Origin: Ruegeria arenilitoris
GTDB taxonomy: Bacteria; Pseudomonadota; Alphaproteobacteria; Rhodobacterales; Rhodobacteraceae
DNA length: 64,000 nt
NCBI RefSeq assembly: GCF_013035315.1
Contig: NZ_WQHP01000002.1
Span: forward strand, 372,001-436,000
Reading direction: 5' to 3'
Shown here: piece after piece, positions 9,269 to 18,261 of the stretch
Numbering within the stretch: position 1 is the stretch's first letter
Layout: the number at the start of each line of letters is the position of its first letter
Notes under the pieces: generated by a model
Told to the model about the DNA's origin: nothing
Seen by the model: only the letters and a program-made list of their open reading frames with translations
Databases searched by the model: none
Position numbers and translations under genes: made by a program

Positions 9269-9970
9269 ATGGCAGACTCTCCTGAAAAGCGCGGTTGGAT
9301 TGGCCGCATCTGGAACTGGATCTGGACGCCAGCAGTGGCCTTCAGTTCTGGGTTTCTGATCCTCGCGGGTTTCTTGGCCGGCATCCTGTTCTGGGGCGGC
9401 TTCCACTGGACGCTTGAGCTGACCAATACCGAAGAGTTTTGCGTTTCCTGTCATACGATGGAAACCAACCTCGGCGAATACCGTGAAACGATCCATTACA
9501 ACAACCACTCGGGTGTTCGGGCCATCTGTTCCGATTGCCACGTGCCGCACGAGTGGAACCACAAGATCAAAGCCAAGATCATGGCGGTCAAAGACGTCTA
9601 TCACGAGCTTGTCGGGACGATCAGCACGCCCGAAAAATACGAAGAACATCGTCTGAGCATGGCGACGGCCGTCTGGAAAAAGATGAAGGCGTCTGACAGC
9701 CGCGAATGCCGCAATTGTCACAACTTCGACTATATGGATTTCACGCTGCAAGAGGCGCGCGCCGCCTCGGAACATCAGCGCGCCATTGACGAAAACATGA
9801 CCTGTATCGATTGCCACCAGGGTATCGCCCACAGCCTGCCACCGGGCCATCAAGAACGGTATCAAGAAGTCATCGACACTCTGGCCGGAAAGACATCAAG
9901 TCAGCTGCAACAGCACGCTGCAACAAACGGCGACGACATCAAGTCATTCCTGACCTCGCGCGCAGACTAA
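9269..9970 (+). CDS. napC: NapC, membrane-anchored tetrahaem cytochrome c
   Basis: A 233-residue NapC/NirT-family quinol dehydrogenase. One N-terminal membrane anchor (about residues 22-45) is followed by four haem motifs: CVSCH (58), CSDCH (87), CRNCH (147) and CIDCH (179). It oxidises membrane quinol and passes electrons to NapB. The ribosome site GAAAGGAGC precedes the ATG. It is the last recognised nap structural gene. Confidence 0.95.
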   Translation: MADSPEKRGWIGRIWNWIWTPAVAFSSGFLILAGFLAGILFWGGFHWTLELTNTEEFCVSCHTMETNLGEYRETIHYNNHSGVRAICSDCHVPHEWNHKIKAKIMAVKDVYHELVGTISTPEKYEEHRLSMATAVWKKMKASDSRECRNCHNFDYMDFTLQEARAASEHQRAIDENMTCIDCHQGIAHSLPPGHQERYQEVIDTLAGKTSSQLQQHAATNGDDIKSFLTSRAD

Positions 9971-9982
9971 AAGGGACACGAT

Positions 9983-10240
9983 ATGCTGGAATTTCTGGGA
10001 ACAGTCGGAGCCAACATCATCAGCCTGCCGGGAATCCTTGGGCTGGCTCTGGGCATGATGACGCGCCGCGTCTGGCTGGGCGCGTTGATGGGGGGCATTG
10101 TCGCGTTGCTGCAAACCGTGATCTTTGCCCATGGATCATTTGCCCAAGTCAATACGTTTGAACTGTTGATCGCAGTTGTCATCGGCCTCTGCGCGGGCAG
10201 CCTGGGGTCGGCCATTCGTATCAAGGGCGCAACGGTTTAA
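9983..10240 (+). CDS. Small membrane protein of unknown function at the end of the nap operon
   Basis: An 85-residue hydrophobic protein with two or three predicted membrane segments (ISLPGILGLALGMM, VWLGALMGGIVALLQTVIFA and LLIAVVIGLCAGSLGSAI). It begins 12 nt after napC behind an AAAGGGACACG ribosome site, so it is very probably co-transcribed with nap. It is not NapE, which is shorter and has a single helix, and I do not recognise a family. A role in nitrate respiration is suggested only by position. Confidence 0.7.
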   Translation: MLEFLGTVGANIISLPGILGLALGMMTRRVWLGALMGGIVALLQTVIFAHGSFAQVNTFELLIAVVIGLCAGSLGSAIRIKGATV

Positions 10241-10264
10241 GGCTGGACCGCAATTGATTGATCC

Positions 10265-10286
10265 GGCGGACGGGGACCCGTCCGCC
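10265..10286. terminator. Strong GC hairpin between convergent operons
   Basis: A perfect stem GGCGGACGGG / CCCGTCCGCC lies between the end of the nap operon and the convergent end of the SulP gene. No T-run follows on either strand, so it may act as a rho-assisted terminator or an RNA-stabilising hairpin. Confidence 0.5.
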
Positions 10287-10321
10287 CTTGGGCATCCAGC
10301 AACGACGTTTTTGAAACCGAG

Positions 10322-12067
10322 TTATGCCGCGACATCCGGTGTGCTGGAAGGCGAAAGACTCATCCAAGCATCATATTGCGACAGGAAAACGCGCCCGTTC
10401 AGTTCCTCAAGGAAATGCGACCGTTTCAGTCGGTCCATCACGGGGCCCTTCACCTCGGACAGGTGCAACCCGATACGCATATCGGCTAGTTTGCGGTTGA
10501 TCGCCTCGAGGCTTTCCAGGGCAGAATAGTCGACCTCATTCACAGCAGAAAACATCAATATGACATGGCGAATGGTACTGCTGTCCGTCACACGTTTCTG
10601 CACCAAGTCCTCAAGAAAGCGCGCGTTCACAAAGTACAGGCTTTCGTCAACGCGCAGCGTCACCACAGTTGGGTCGGTCAGCACATCATGACGAAGGACA
10701 TTGCGGAAATGCTGGGTGTCCGGCACCAATCCAACCTCGGCCACATGCGGTCGGGACGTTTTGTAGAGATGCAGCACAACGGACAGCGCAACGCCAGCAG
10801 CCACCCCAACTTCGACCCCAAGCCCCAGCGTCAGCAGTATCGTTGCTGTGACAGCAGCAAAGTCGGCGCGCGAATAGTCCCAGGTCTTTTTCAGGATCGA
10901 TAAATCAACAAGACCAAGCACGGCGACAATGATCGTCGCCGCAAGCGTCGCATTGGGCAGGAAGTATACCAGCGGCGTCAGGGCCAGGGCCGCGATGGCC
11001 AGACCAATCGCCGTGAATGCTCCTGCCGCGGGTGTTTCGGCCCCCGCATCGAAGTTCACAACAGACCGCGCAAAGCCACCGGTCACCGGATACCCTCCGG
11101 TAAAGGCGGCTCCAAGATTGGCGGCACCCAGACCAATCAGTTCCTGATCCGGATCAATTCTCTGACGTTTCTTGGCCGCCAGCGTTTGCGCCACCGACAC
11201 GCTTTCGACAAAACCGATGACTGAGATCAGGATGGCTGGGACCAGCAACGCGTTCAAGAGATCCAGCGAAAACCCGGGCATCGTCAGGGGCGGCAGGCTT
11301 TGTGGGACCGAACCCACAATTTTGACACCCTGTCCGGCCAGATCAAAGGCCCAGACGCAAACCGTGGTCGCGACGACAGCGGCAACAGGCCCCGCCTTTG
11401 TCAAAATGTCGGCCAGCAACGGGGGCACGCGCATCGCGCGCAGTGTGGATTTCAGCGACGCCCGAACCCAAAACAAGAACACGGTAGCAGAAACGCCGAT
11501 TGCCACTGTAACCCAATTCAACTGTGGCAGGTGGGACAGGATCGACATCACCATCTCGGGCAGCGTATGCCCTTGGGCATCGACACCGAGAATGTGCTTG
11601 AGCTGGCTGGTTGCGATGAGGATACCCGAGGCTGTGATGAACCCGGCGATCACCGGATGGCTGAGGAAATTCGCAAGCAATCCCAGGCGCAGAATGCCCA
11701 TCAACACCAGAAACCCGCCCGACAAAAATGCCAGTGTCAGAGCCGCTACAGCATATCCTGCCGTCCCCTGCTCGGCCACCTGCCCTATGGCCGATGCCGT
11801 CAACAATGACACTACCGCGACCGGACCAACTGCAAGGGAACGACTTGTACCAAAGATGGCATACAACAGGATCGGCACGATCGAGGCGTAAAGACCCGCC
11901 TCGGGCGGCAGCCCCGCCAGCAAAGCGTAAGCCAGCGATTGCGGGATCAACATGATCGTTACGATCACCGCGGCAATCAGGTCGTTCGACAGGGCCGATT
12001 TTGTGTAGCTCCGCCCCCAATCCAGGATCGGAACATAACGGCGCCATGCCTTCTGGGATGCGTTCAT
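10322..12067 (-). CDS. SulP-family anion transporter with STAS domain
   Basis: A 581-residue inner-membrane carrier of the SulP/SLC26 family. The N-terminal half has the signature around LIAAVIVTIMLIPQSLAYALLAGLPPEAGLYAS, followed by about 10-12 membrane segments and a C-terminal STAS domain (from about residue 440, with HVILMFSAVNEVDYSALESLEAI). The ATG at 12067 is preferred over a start further upstream because it lies 2 nt after the stop of the SQR fusion gene. It is last in a sulfur-oxidation operon, so sulfite or sulfate efflux, or uptake of a sulfur oxyanion, is likely; transport direction cannot be read from sequence. Confidence 0.88.
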   Translation of the reverse strand: MNASQKAWRRYVPILDWGRSYTKSALSNDLIAAVIVTIMLIPQSLAYALLAGLPPEAGLYASIVPILLYAIFGTSRSLAVGPVAVVSLLTASAIGQVAEQGTAGYAVAALTLAFLSGGFLVLMGILRLGLLANFLSHPVIAGFITASGILIATSQLKHILGVDAQGHTLPEMVMSILSHLPQLNWVTVAIGVSATVFLFWVRASLKSTLRAMRVPPLLADILTKAGPVAAVVATTVCVWAFDLAGQGVKIVGSVPQSLPPLTMPGFSLDLLNALLVPAILISVIGFVESVSVAQTLAAKKRQRIDPDQELIGLGAANLGAAFTGGYPVTGGFARSVVNFDAGAETPAAGAFTAIGLAIAALALTPLVYFLPNATLAATIIVAVLGLVDLSILKKTWDYSRADFAAVTATILLTLGLGVEVGVAAGVALSVVLHLYKTSRPHVAEVGLVPDTQHFRNVLRHDVLTDPTVVTLRVDESLYFVNARFLEDLVQKRVTDSSTIRHVILMFSAVNEVDYSALESLEAINRKLADMRIGLHLSEVKGPVMDRLKRSHFLEELNGRVFLSQYDAWMSLSPSSTPDVAA

Positions 12068-12069
12068 GT

Positions 12070-13749
12070 TCAGTCCGTTGCCACCGTCAGCTTTTCTGGC
12101 TTGGCCAACCATTCCTTGCCGCGCAGCATTGCCTGCCAGTAGATCGGCGGCAGCAGTCTTTCCTTCAAAAGCCAAGCGAGGCGCGAGGGTTTGGTGCCAT
12201 CAATCAGGAAAGAGGGGAAGCTGGGCTTCAAAGCTCCGCCATAGCCAAATTCGGCCAACACGATCTTGCCGCGCTCGACCGTCAAAGGGCAGGATCCATA
12301 ACCATCATATTGTGCCGCTGCGGACCGCCCCTCGATATCAGCTGCGATATTGTCGGCGACTGTTGGGGCCTGCTTGCGCGCTGCAGCAGCGGTTTTGGCG
12401 TTCGGGGCGTTCATGACATCGCCCAAAGACCAGATGTTGTCATAGCTTTTGTGGCGCAAGGTTGACTGATCCACATCGACCCATCCCGCCGCATCGGCCA
12501 AAGGCGATACACGGATGAAATCCGGCGCTGTCTGAGGTGGGCAGACATGCATCATGTCAAACTCGACCTCGACGATTTCCTTGTCTGCATCTGGTTTTGC
12601 CACTTCGAAACGGGCTGTTTTGGCAGGCCCATCCACTGCGATCAGATTGTGGAAAAAGTTCAACGCGGCCCTATACTTTTCGACATAAGCCTCAAGCGCA
12701 GGGACATAGTCTTTGACGCCAAACAGCACCCCGCCCGCATTCATGAACTGAATTTCGATATCCTTAAGCGCGCCGCTGCGGAACCACGCATCACCAGACA
12801 GATAAATCGCCTTCTGCGGAGCGCCTGCGCATTTGATCGGCATCGGCGGCTGGGTAAAGACGGCCCGACCGCGTTGCAGATCCTGCACCAATTGCCAAGT
12901 ATAGGGCGCCAGATCGTAGCGGTAATTCGAAGTGACTCCATTTCGGCCCAGGGTCTCTTCCAACCCTTCAACCGCACCCCAATCCAGCTTGAGGCCCGGA
13001 CACACCACCAGCCGGTCATACTTCACCACTCGGCACCCATCCAGGATCACCGCATTGTTTTCGGGCTCGAATGCCGCAACTGCTGACTTGAGCCAATGCA
13101 CCCCTTTTGGGATCAGGCTGCCCATCGTCCGCGCGGTGGTTTGCGCGTCGAAGATGCCGCCACCCACCATTGTCCAACCGGGTTGGTAGTAGTGAATATC
13201 GGCCGGATCGATCACTGCGATGTTCAGATCGGGCTTGCGCGACCTCAGGCTCGCTGCAACCGATATGCCACCTGCACCGCCGCCGACAATAACAACGTCG
13301 AAATGTGCGTCACCCGTGTCTGTTGGTGTCTTGCCACCGTTGGCAATCCGGCGCGCGACCCCTTTCATGTCGTACCCTGCCGTTGCAGTCGCAGAAAGAA
13401 TCTCGGCCATGGGGCGCGTCGGGGCCTCGTGGAATGACCACAAGGTGACTGACCGTGTACCGGTGCGGCAGTAGGCCAGAACCGGCTTGGGCAGGTCTTG
13501 CAGGACGACCCCGAACGCAAGCACATCGGTATCTTTCACCATGCCGCTTTGAATAGGGACATACTGCGCTTCGATGCCAACCGCTTTGGCGGCGGCCTCA
13601 ATCTCTTCGAAAGACGGTTGGTCGGGGGCCTCTCCATCGGGCCGGTTACAGATTATGGCCCGGTATCCGTTGGCGGCAATGACCGGGACATCCTCGATCG
13701 AAATCTGAGGGCTGGCGGTGAATTGCGGTGAGATTTTTCTGAGATCCAT
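12070..13749 (-). CDS. DUF442 - sulfide:quinone oxidoreductase-like fusion protein
   Basis: A 559-residue fusion. Residues 1-110 form a DUF442 (TIGR01244-type) phosphatase-like/sulfurtransferase domain with the loop YCRTGTRS. From about residue 145 there is a sulfide:quinone oxidoreductase-type flavoprotein with the FAD motif DVVIVGGGAGGISVAASL, the segment YYQPGWTMVGGG, and scattered cysteines (LVVCPGLKLDWG, MHVCPPQT, YGSCPLTVERGK) of the kind used for sulfide oxidation. It should oxidise sulfide to sulfane sulfur and pass electrons to quinone. The ATG at 13749 follows GCGGAGGGCAGAGAT; a TTG at 13770 would overlap the previous gene. DUF442 is more often joined to an MBL domain, which here is the separate upstream gene. 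Confidence 0.87.
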   Translation of the reverse strand: MDLRKISPQFTASPQISIEDVPVIAANGYRAIICNRPDGEAPDQPSFEEIEAAAKAVGIEAQYVPIQSGMVKDTDVLAFGVVLQDLPKPVLAYCRTGTRSVTLWSFHEAPTRPMAEILSATATAGYDMKGVARRIANGGKTPTDTGDAHFDVVIVGGGAGGISVAASLRSRKPDLNIAVIDPADIHYYQPGWTMVGGGIFDAQTTARTMGSLIPKGVHWLKSAVAAFEPENNAVILDGCRVVKYDRLVVCPGLKLDWGAVEGLEETLGRNGVTSNYRYDLAPYTWQLVQDLQRGRAVFTQPPMPIKCAGAPQKAIYLSGDAWFRSGALKDIEIQFMNAGGVLFGVKDYVPALEAYVEKYRAALNFFHNLIAVDGPAKTARFEVAKPDADKEIVEVEFDMMHVCPPQTAPDFIRVSPLADAAGWVDVDQSTLRHKSYDNIWSLGDVMNAPNAKTAAAARKQAPTVADNIAADIEGRSAAAQYDGYGSCPLTVERGKIVLAEFGYGGALKPSFPSFLIDGTKPSRLAWLLKERLLPPIYWQAMLRGKEWLAKPEKLTVATD

Positions 13750-13766
13750 ATCTCTGCCCTCCGCGA

Positions 13767-14651
13767 TCAAAGCGTGTTTACCGGAACTTTGAGCATCGGG
13801 TTGCCGTCGCTATCGGTCGGCACCTCGCCTGCGCGCATATTGACCTGCAGCGAAGGGATGATGAGCTTGGGCATGTCCAGAACCGCGTCACGTTCGGTCC
13901 GGAACTTGACGAACTCATCCTTTGTCTTGCCCCCGCCGACATGGATGTTTTGCGCCTTCTCGTCGGCAACAGTGGTTTCCCATGCGATGTCGCGGCCGTT
14001 GGGCCCATAGTCATGACACATGAACAAGCGCGTCTCGTCCGGCAGGGCCAGAACCTTTTGGATCGAGTCATACAACGTGCCCGCATCGCCGCCGGGAAAA
14101 TCCGCACGCGCAGAACCGCCATCAGGCATGAAAAGCGTGTCACCCACAAAGGCCGCGTCACCCATCACATGCACCATGCAGGCCGGAGTATGGCCCGGCG
14201 TATAGATGGCGAATGCCTGCATGTTTCCGACCATGTAGGTGTCCCCATCATCGAACAAGGCGTCAAACTGGGACCCGTCGCGCTGAAACTCAGTGCCTTC
14301 GTTGAACACTTTTCCGAACGTGTCCTGAACCACCATGATCTTGGACCCAATACCAATCTTGCCGCCCAGCTTTTCCTGAATGTAAGGGGCGGCAGACAGG
14401 TGGTCAGCGTGGACATGGGTTTCGATGATCCACTCCAGCTTCAGGCCCTGATCCTGTATCTGCCGGATCAGCTCATCCGCGTGATCATATGTGATGCGGC
14501 CGGCCGCATAGTCGATATCCATGACGCTATCAACAATCGCACACGCGGGCGATGTCGGGTCTTTGACAATATAGCTAATGGTGTTCGTGGCCTCGTCAAA
14601 AAAGGCCTGAACAACCGGCGTTGTCTCAAGGTTCACAGAATAATCTGTCAT
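13767..14651 (-). CDS. MBL-fold metallohydrolase, persulfide dioxygenase-like
   Basis: A 294-residue metallo-beta-lactamase-fold protein of the ETHE1/Blh group, with the metal motif ETHVHADHLSAAPY and later GHTPACMVHVMGDAAFVGDTLF and FMCHDYGPNGRD. ETHE1-type enzymes oxidise glutathione persulfide to sulfite, which fits its place between the DUF2892 and SQR genes. The start has a strong ribosome site (GGAGGAGACATTCGAT before ATG). A plain glyoxalase II role is less likely given the neighbours. Confidence 0.87.
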   Translation of the reverse strand: MTDYSVNLETTPVVQAFFDEATNTISYIVKDPTSPACAIVDSVMDIDYAAGRITYDHADELIRQIQDQGLKLEWIIETHVHADHLSAAPYIQEKLGGKIGIGSKIMVVQDTFGKVFNEGTEFQRDGSQFDALFDDGDTYMVGNMQAFAIYTPGHTPACMVHVMGDAAFVGDTLFMPDGGSARADFPGGDAGTLYDSIQKVLALPDETRLFMCHDYGPNGRDIAWETTVADEKAQNIHVGGGKTKDEFVKFRTERDAVLDMPKLIIPSLQVNMRAGEVPTDSDGNPMLKVPVNTL

Positions 14652-14698
14652 ATCGAATGTCTCCTCCGGTTACGGATCTTGGCGTTAGTGGTGTTTTT

Positions 14699-14911
14699 TC
14701 ACCCGCAATTGCGGCAAGTTTTCAGGCCGATCGCGCTGTAGATCGGGCAATTGCCCACCAGGGCAGTCAGGGTGAAAATCGCCGAGACGGCCAGCGCGAC
14801 CCAAAACAAAAGGCCTGTTCCCAAAAGCCCGCTACCGAAGGCTAGGAATACCAAAACACCCGCGACAGCGATGCGCGCGGCCCGGTCAAATTTTCCCATA
14901 TTCGTTGTCAC
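14699..14911 (-). CDS. DUF2892 small membrane protein
   Basis: A 70-residue protein with a DUF2892 domain: FDRAARIAVAGVLVFLAF, a second hydrophobic stretch, then GNCPIYSAIGLKTCRNCG with three cysteines. Such proteins, related to the membrane part of the rhodanese YgaP, often accompany sulfane-sulfur genes. The GTG start is chosen because GGAGTGAATC precedes it with good spacing; an ATG four codons in is possible. It is first in the operon with the MBL, SQR and SulP genes. Confidence 0.78.
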   Translation of the reverse strand: MTTNMGKFDRAARIAVAGVLVFLAFGSGLLGTGLLFWVALAVSAIFTLTALVGNCPIYSAIGLKTCRNCG

Positions 14912-14965
14912 GATTCACTCCATCAAGATGCGATGAATCGTTCTTGCCATGACGCTCCTGCAACC

Positions 14966-14986
14966 TTTGGTGACAAGGTCACCAAA
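14966..14986. promoter_or_regulatory. Palindromic operator before the sulfur operon
   Basis: The perfect inverted repeat TTTGGTGAC-AAG-GTCACCAAA lies between the Crp/Fnr-family gene and the DUF2892 gene, about 55 nt before the DUF2892 start. Nine-base arms with a 3-nt centre fit a dimeric regulator. No T-run follows on the minus strand, so it is not a terminator. The adjacent Crp/Fnr-type protein is the obvious candidate binder. Confidence 0.65.
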
Positions 14987-15002
14987 CCCGGAACTTTTTT
15001 GT

Positions 15003-15677
15003 TCAAAGGTGCATGCCGGACGATCGGACCAAATGTTCAAGCGCGGCGCGATCCGTCAGATGAACCTCACCCCGGGACTGTTCGACCCAACCCCTGCGGT
15101 GGAATTCCGACAAGGTGCGCGATACGACCTCTCGCGCGGTCCCAAGCTCATTGCCAAGCACCGCATGCGTGGCGTGAACAACATTGCGCGCGTCCGACAG
15201 CTCTAGCAAACGGGACGCAAGCCGGACATCCATGCGTCGGAAAACGATGTCATCTATCAGTGCAAAAAGATCCGAAATCCTGCGCGAATAGGCCGCGAAT
15301 ACGAATGTGCGAAAGACGGGTGATTTTGCGACCAGATCGTCAAATGTCGCGCGGGGGATGGCGACCGCGCGCACATCCGTTTCGGCAATCCCGTCGGCCG
15401 AGTAATCCTCGAACGCGAGCATACATGCCGTGGTCAGCACGCAGCTTTCGCCTGCGTGGACGCGGTAAAGAAACACTTCGCGCCCGGTATCGGACTTTTG
15501 CTGGACACGGATTGTCCCGTCCAGCAGCAACAACAAGTTGTCAGCCGTCTGCCCCGGCGCAAAAACTTGCGTTCCCGCCGGAACGCTTACGATCTGACTG
15601 CCTGCTTCAAGCTGATCCCGAATGTCAGGTGGCAGTTGGCTCAGCCCCTTAAACCGGTCAATCCATGACGCACTCAT
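15003..15677 (-). CDS. Crp/Fnr-family transcriptional regulator
   Basis: A 224-residue regulator with an N-terminal cyclic-nucleotide-binding-like beta-roll (VPAGTQVFAPGQTADNLLLLLDGTIRVQQ) and a C-terminal helix-turn-helix (LGNELGTAREVVSRTLSEFHRRGWV). It lacks the N-terminal four-cysteine cluster of true FNR, but has two close cysteines, C79 and C85 (GESCVLTTAC), in the sensor domain. Immediately downstream on the same strand is the sulfur operon with a palindrome at its head. The cysteine pair and context suggest a sulfane-sulfur sensor; this is inference. The ATG at 15677 is preferred to a TTG at 15686. Confidence 0.85.
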   Translation of the reverse strand: MSASWIDRFKGLSQLPPDIRDQLEAGSQIVSVPAGTQVFAPGQTADNLLLLLDGTIRVQQKSDTGREVFLYRVHAGESCVLTTACMLAFEDYSADGIAETDVRAVAIPRATFDDLVAKSPVFRTFVFAAYSRRISDLFALIDDIVFRRMDVRLASRLLELSDARNVVHATHAVLGNELGTAREVVSRTLSEFHRRGWVEQSRGEVHLTDRAALEHLVRSSGMHL

Positions 15678-15889
15678 AGTCGGCAATCCCTAGTCAAAAC
15701 GCATTCATGTTAACTGAACACTGAATACATTTCTTTTACTGCATGTGACACTGCGACAAACGCACTCTGCTGGGTCTGCAGAAAAACACAGCGCGACAAG
15801 TGATCTGAAATCAGTAGTATAGATCGGAAATAGCTTTGAATTGGACGCGATGTTCCGCGTTTTCTGATCACCCAAATCAGGAGGCATCC

Positions 15890-18250
15890 ATGCCGCGAAC
15901 ACTACGAATCGGGCGTCTTTTGACCTATGCCGTTGCGGCCGTTTTTGGGTTTCTGATTCTTGATCAGGCTGCGGCTCAGTCAAATACCGACAGGGCTGAG
16001 GACCAGAGCGCCTCATGGGCAGATGTCCAAGACATCCTAAACCATCGCTGCGTGGTCTGTCACAGTTGCTATGATGCACCCTGCCAACTCAAGCTGACGT
16101 CACCGGATGGTCTGCTGCGCGGGGCCAGCAAGCAGGCGGTCTATCACACCGAACGTCTCACCGACGCACAGCCGACACGGTTGGGAATTGACGCACAGAC
16201 CGTTCCCGAGTGGCGCGCGCTTGGGTTTTTCTCGGTTCTCCCCTCCTCTGATCAGAATGATGAGGACGGGTCCCTGATGGAACGGTATCTCAACCTAGGG
16301 CGCCAAGAACCGCTGGCCGCGAATGCCCTGCTCCCGCAGGACCTAGGCCTTGCTCTGGATCGTAAATTGGCCTGCCCGACACCGCAAGAGTTCGATGCTT
16401 ACAGCGCATCAAACCCCAAGGCTGGAATGCCTTATGCCGCTGCTCCGCTTACGGAAGACGAGTATCAGGTGTTGATGACCTGGGCGCAAATTGGTGCCCC
16501 CGTGCCTCCGATAGAGCCGGAACTGTCGGACGATGTCCAAGCGCAGATCGCATCGTGGGAAGCGTTTTTGAACTCTCCTGATCCCCGCTACCAATTGATG
16601 GGCCGATACATCTACGAACATTTGTTTTTGGCTCGGCTGCACTTCCCAGGAACAAATCCACGGCAATTCTTTCAGCTGGTTCGTTCGACCACACCACCTG
16701 GTTCCGAGATCGAGGTCATCGCCACACGGCGACCCTTTGACGATCCCGGCTCGGCACCTTTCTATTATCGGTTACAGTCGTTCGACGAAACGATCGTGCA
16801 CAAGGATCACTTGGTCTACACGTTCGGCCTGGAACGTATGGCGCGCTATCAGCAAATATTCCTCGAACCGGATTGGCTTGTTACTGCCCTGCCCGCCTAT
16901 GGAAAAGATGAGGGCGGCAACCCGTTCAGCACCTTCGCTGAAATCCCGGCGCGCAGCCGCTACCAGTTTCTTTTGGATGACGCGCTGTTCTTTGTGCGCA
17001 GTTTCATTCGTGGTCCTGTCTGCCACGGTGAAACCGCTGTCGATGTGATCGAAGACCGGTTCTGGGTCAGTTTCCTTGATCCCGAAGCAGATCTGTCCGT
17101 TACGGACCCAAGCTTTCTGGCCGAAGGTGCGGCGTTTCTGGAATTGCCCGTCGGTGCCCTGGATGGTCGCGTGTTGGGGGACCTGCAGGGCCTGTCTCAC
17201 GAAAATCAGGTCAAATATTTGGAGTTTCGCGAGACTCGGTATCGGGAAAGCGCCGCTCATAATACCGGGTTCGGTTATGATGCCATCTGGGACGGCGACG
17301 GCACCAACCCACAAGCACTGATCACCGTTTTTCGCCATTTCGACAACGCCTCGGCCATGACCGGGTTTCACGGCGGTATTCCTGAAACCGCCTGGGTCAT
17401 CGACTTTCCGGTGTTCGAACGCATCTACTACGATCTGGTCGCCGGTTACGATGTGTTCGGGCGGGTCGAGCACCAGCTTTCAACCCGGCTTTATATGGAC
17501 GAGTTGAGAATGGAGAGCGAGGATACCTTTCTGTTCTTCATGCCCCCCGACATCCGCCAAGCCATGCACGACACCTGGTATCAGGGCACACTGGCCGAGC
17601 TGCACACCTATTGGCACCGCCGTTATGTCGACCCAAGTTTTCCGACTGGTATCACGTTTGAAACTGACACGCCAAAACAGGAATTCCTTTATGAGTTGCT
17701 CGATCGAGGCAACGGCCTGTGGGCGATTACCGACCCGATCAACAGATGTGACGATCCCGCCTGTTCTGATGATGACCAGACCGGACTGCGTGCGCTGGCA
17801 AATCAAACCGGTGAATGGGTTCGGTTCTTTCCGGATGCATCTCTATTGCTGATAGAGACCGAAGACGGGTCAACAGACCTGTATTCTGTGCTTCACGACA
17901 AAGCCCACTTCAACGTGGCTTTCCTGTTCAATGAAGAAGATCGCCGGGACCCTCAGGCCGACGTTCTGTCAATTCTTCAGGGGGTGGTCGGAAGCTATCC
18001 GAACTTTTTCTTCCGGGTCCGGCAGGATCAGATGGACTCCTTTGTGACTTCTGCCATAGCAGTACGGTCACAAGAAGACTGGATGAAATTCGTGGCGACC
18101 TTTGGCCTGCGTCGAACAAGCCCTGACTTCTGGCAAACAAGCGATCAGGTTATGGCCATGTTTCTGGCCAACAACCCCGTACATGCCGGTGTTCTGGACC
18201 TGAACCGCTACAAAGATCCCCGTCCGGACGGCAACCCGGACAACAATTGA
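15890..18250 (+). CDS. cti: Fatty acid cis/trans isomerase (Cti), haem c enzyme
   Basis: A 786-residue periplasmic enzyme of the Cti family that converts cis unsaturated membrane fatty acids to trans during solvent, heat or osmotic stress. It has a signal peptide (hydrophobic core LLTYAVAAVFGFLIL, ending near AAAQS) and the haem-binding stretch CVVCHSCYDAPCQLKL, typical of the family. The ATG at 15890 follows CAGGAGGCATCC, which decides the start over an upstream frame-compatible codon. The next gene starts 11 nt after its stop. Confidence 0.9.
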   Translation: MPRTLRIGRLLTYAVAAVFGFLILDQAAAQSNTDRAEDQSASWADVQDILNHRCVVCHSCYDAPCQLKLTSPDGLLRGASKQAVYHTERLTDAQPTRLGIDAQTVPEWRALGFFSVLPSSDQNDEDGSLMERYLNLGRQEPLAANALLPQDLGLALDRKLACPTPQEFDAYSASNPKAGMPYAAAPLTEDEYQVLMTWAQIGAPVPPIEPELSDDVQAQIASWEAFLNSPDPRYQLMGRYIYEHLFLARLHFPGTNPRQFFQLVRSTTPPGSEIEVIATRRPFDDPGSAPFYYRLQSFDETIVHKDHLVYTFGLERMARYQQIFLEPDWLVTALPAYGKDEGGNPFSTFAEIPARSRYQFLLDDALFFVRSFIRGPVCHGETAVDVIEDRFWVSFLDPEADLSVTDPSFLAEGAAFLELPVGALDGRVLGDLQGLSHENQVKYLEFRETRYRESAAHNTGFGYDAIWDGDGTNPQALITVFRHFDNASAMTGFHGGIPETAWVIDFPVFERIYYDLVAGYDVFGRVEHQLSTRLYMDELRMESEDTFLFFMPPDIRQAMHDTWYQGTLAELHTYWHRRYVDPSFPTGITFETDTPKQEFLYELLDRGNGLWAITDPINRCDDPACSDDDQTGLRALANQTGEWVRFFPDASLLLIETEDGSTDLYSVLHDKAHFNVAFLFNEEDRRDPQADVLSILQGVVGSYPNFFFRVRQDQMDSFVTSAIAVRSQEDWMKFVATFGLRRTSPDFWQTSDQVMAMFLANNPVHAGVLDLNRYKDPRPDGNPDNN

Positions 18251-18261
18251 GAGAAACAGTC

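Noticed and set aside
14966..14986. Reading the TTTGGTGAC palindrome as the terminator of the Crp/Fnr gene.
   Set aside because: On the minus strand the stem is not followed by a T-run and the arms are too AT-rich at the ends; an operator is more likely.
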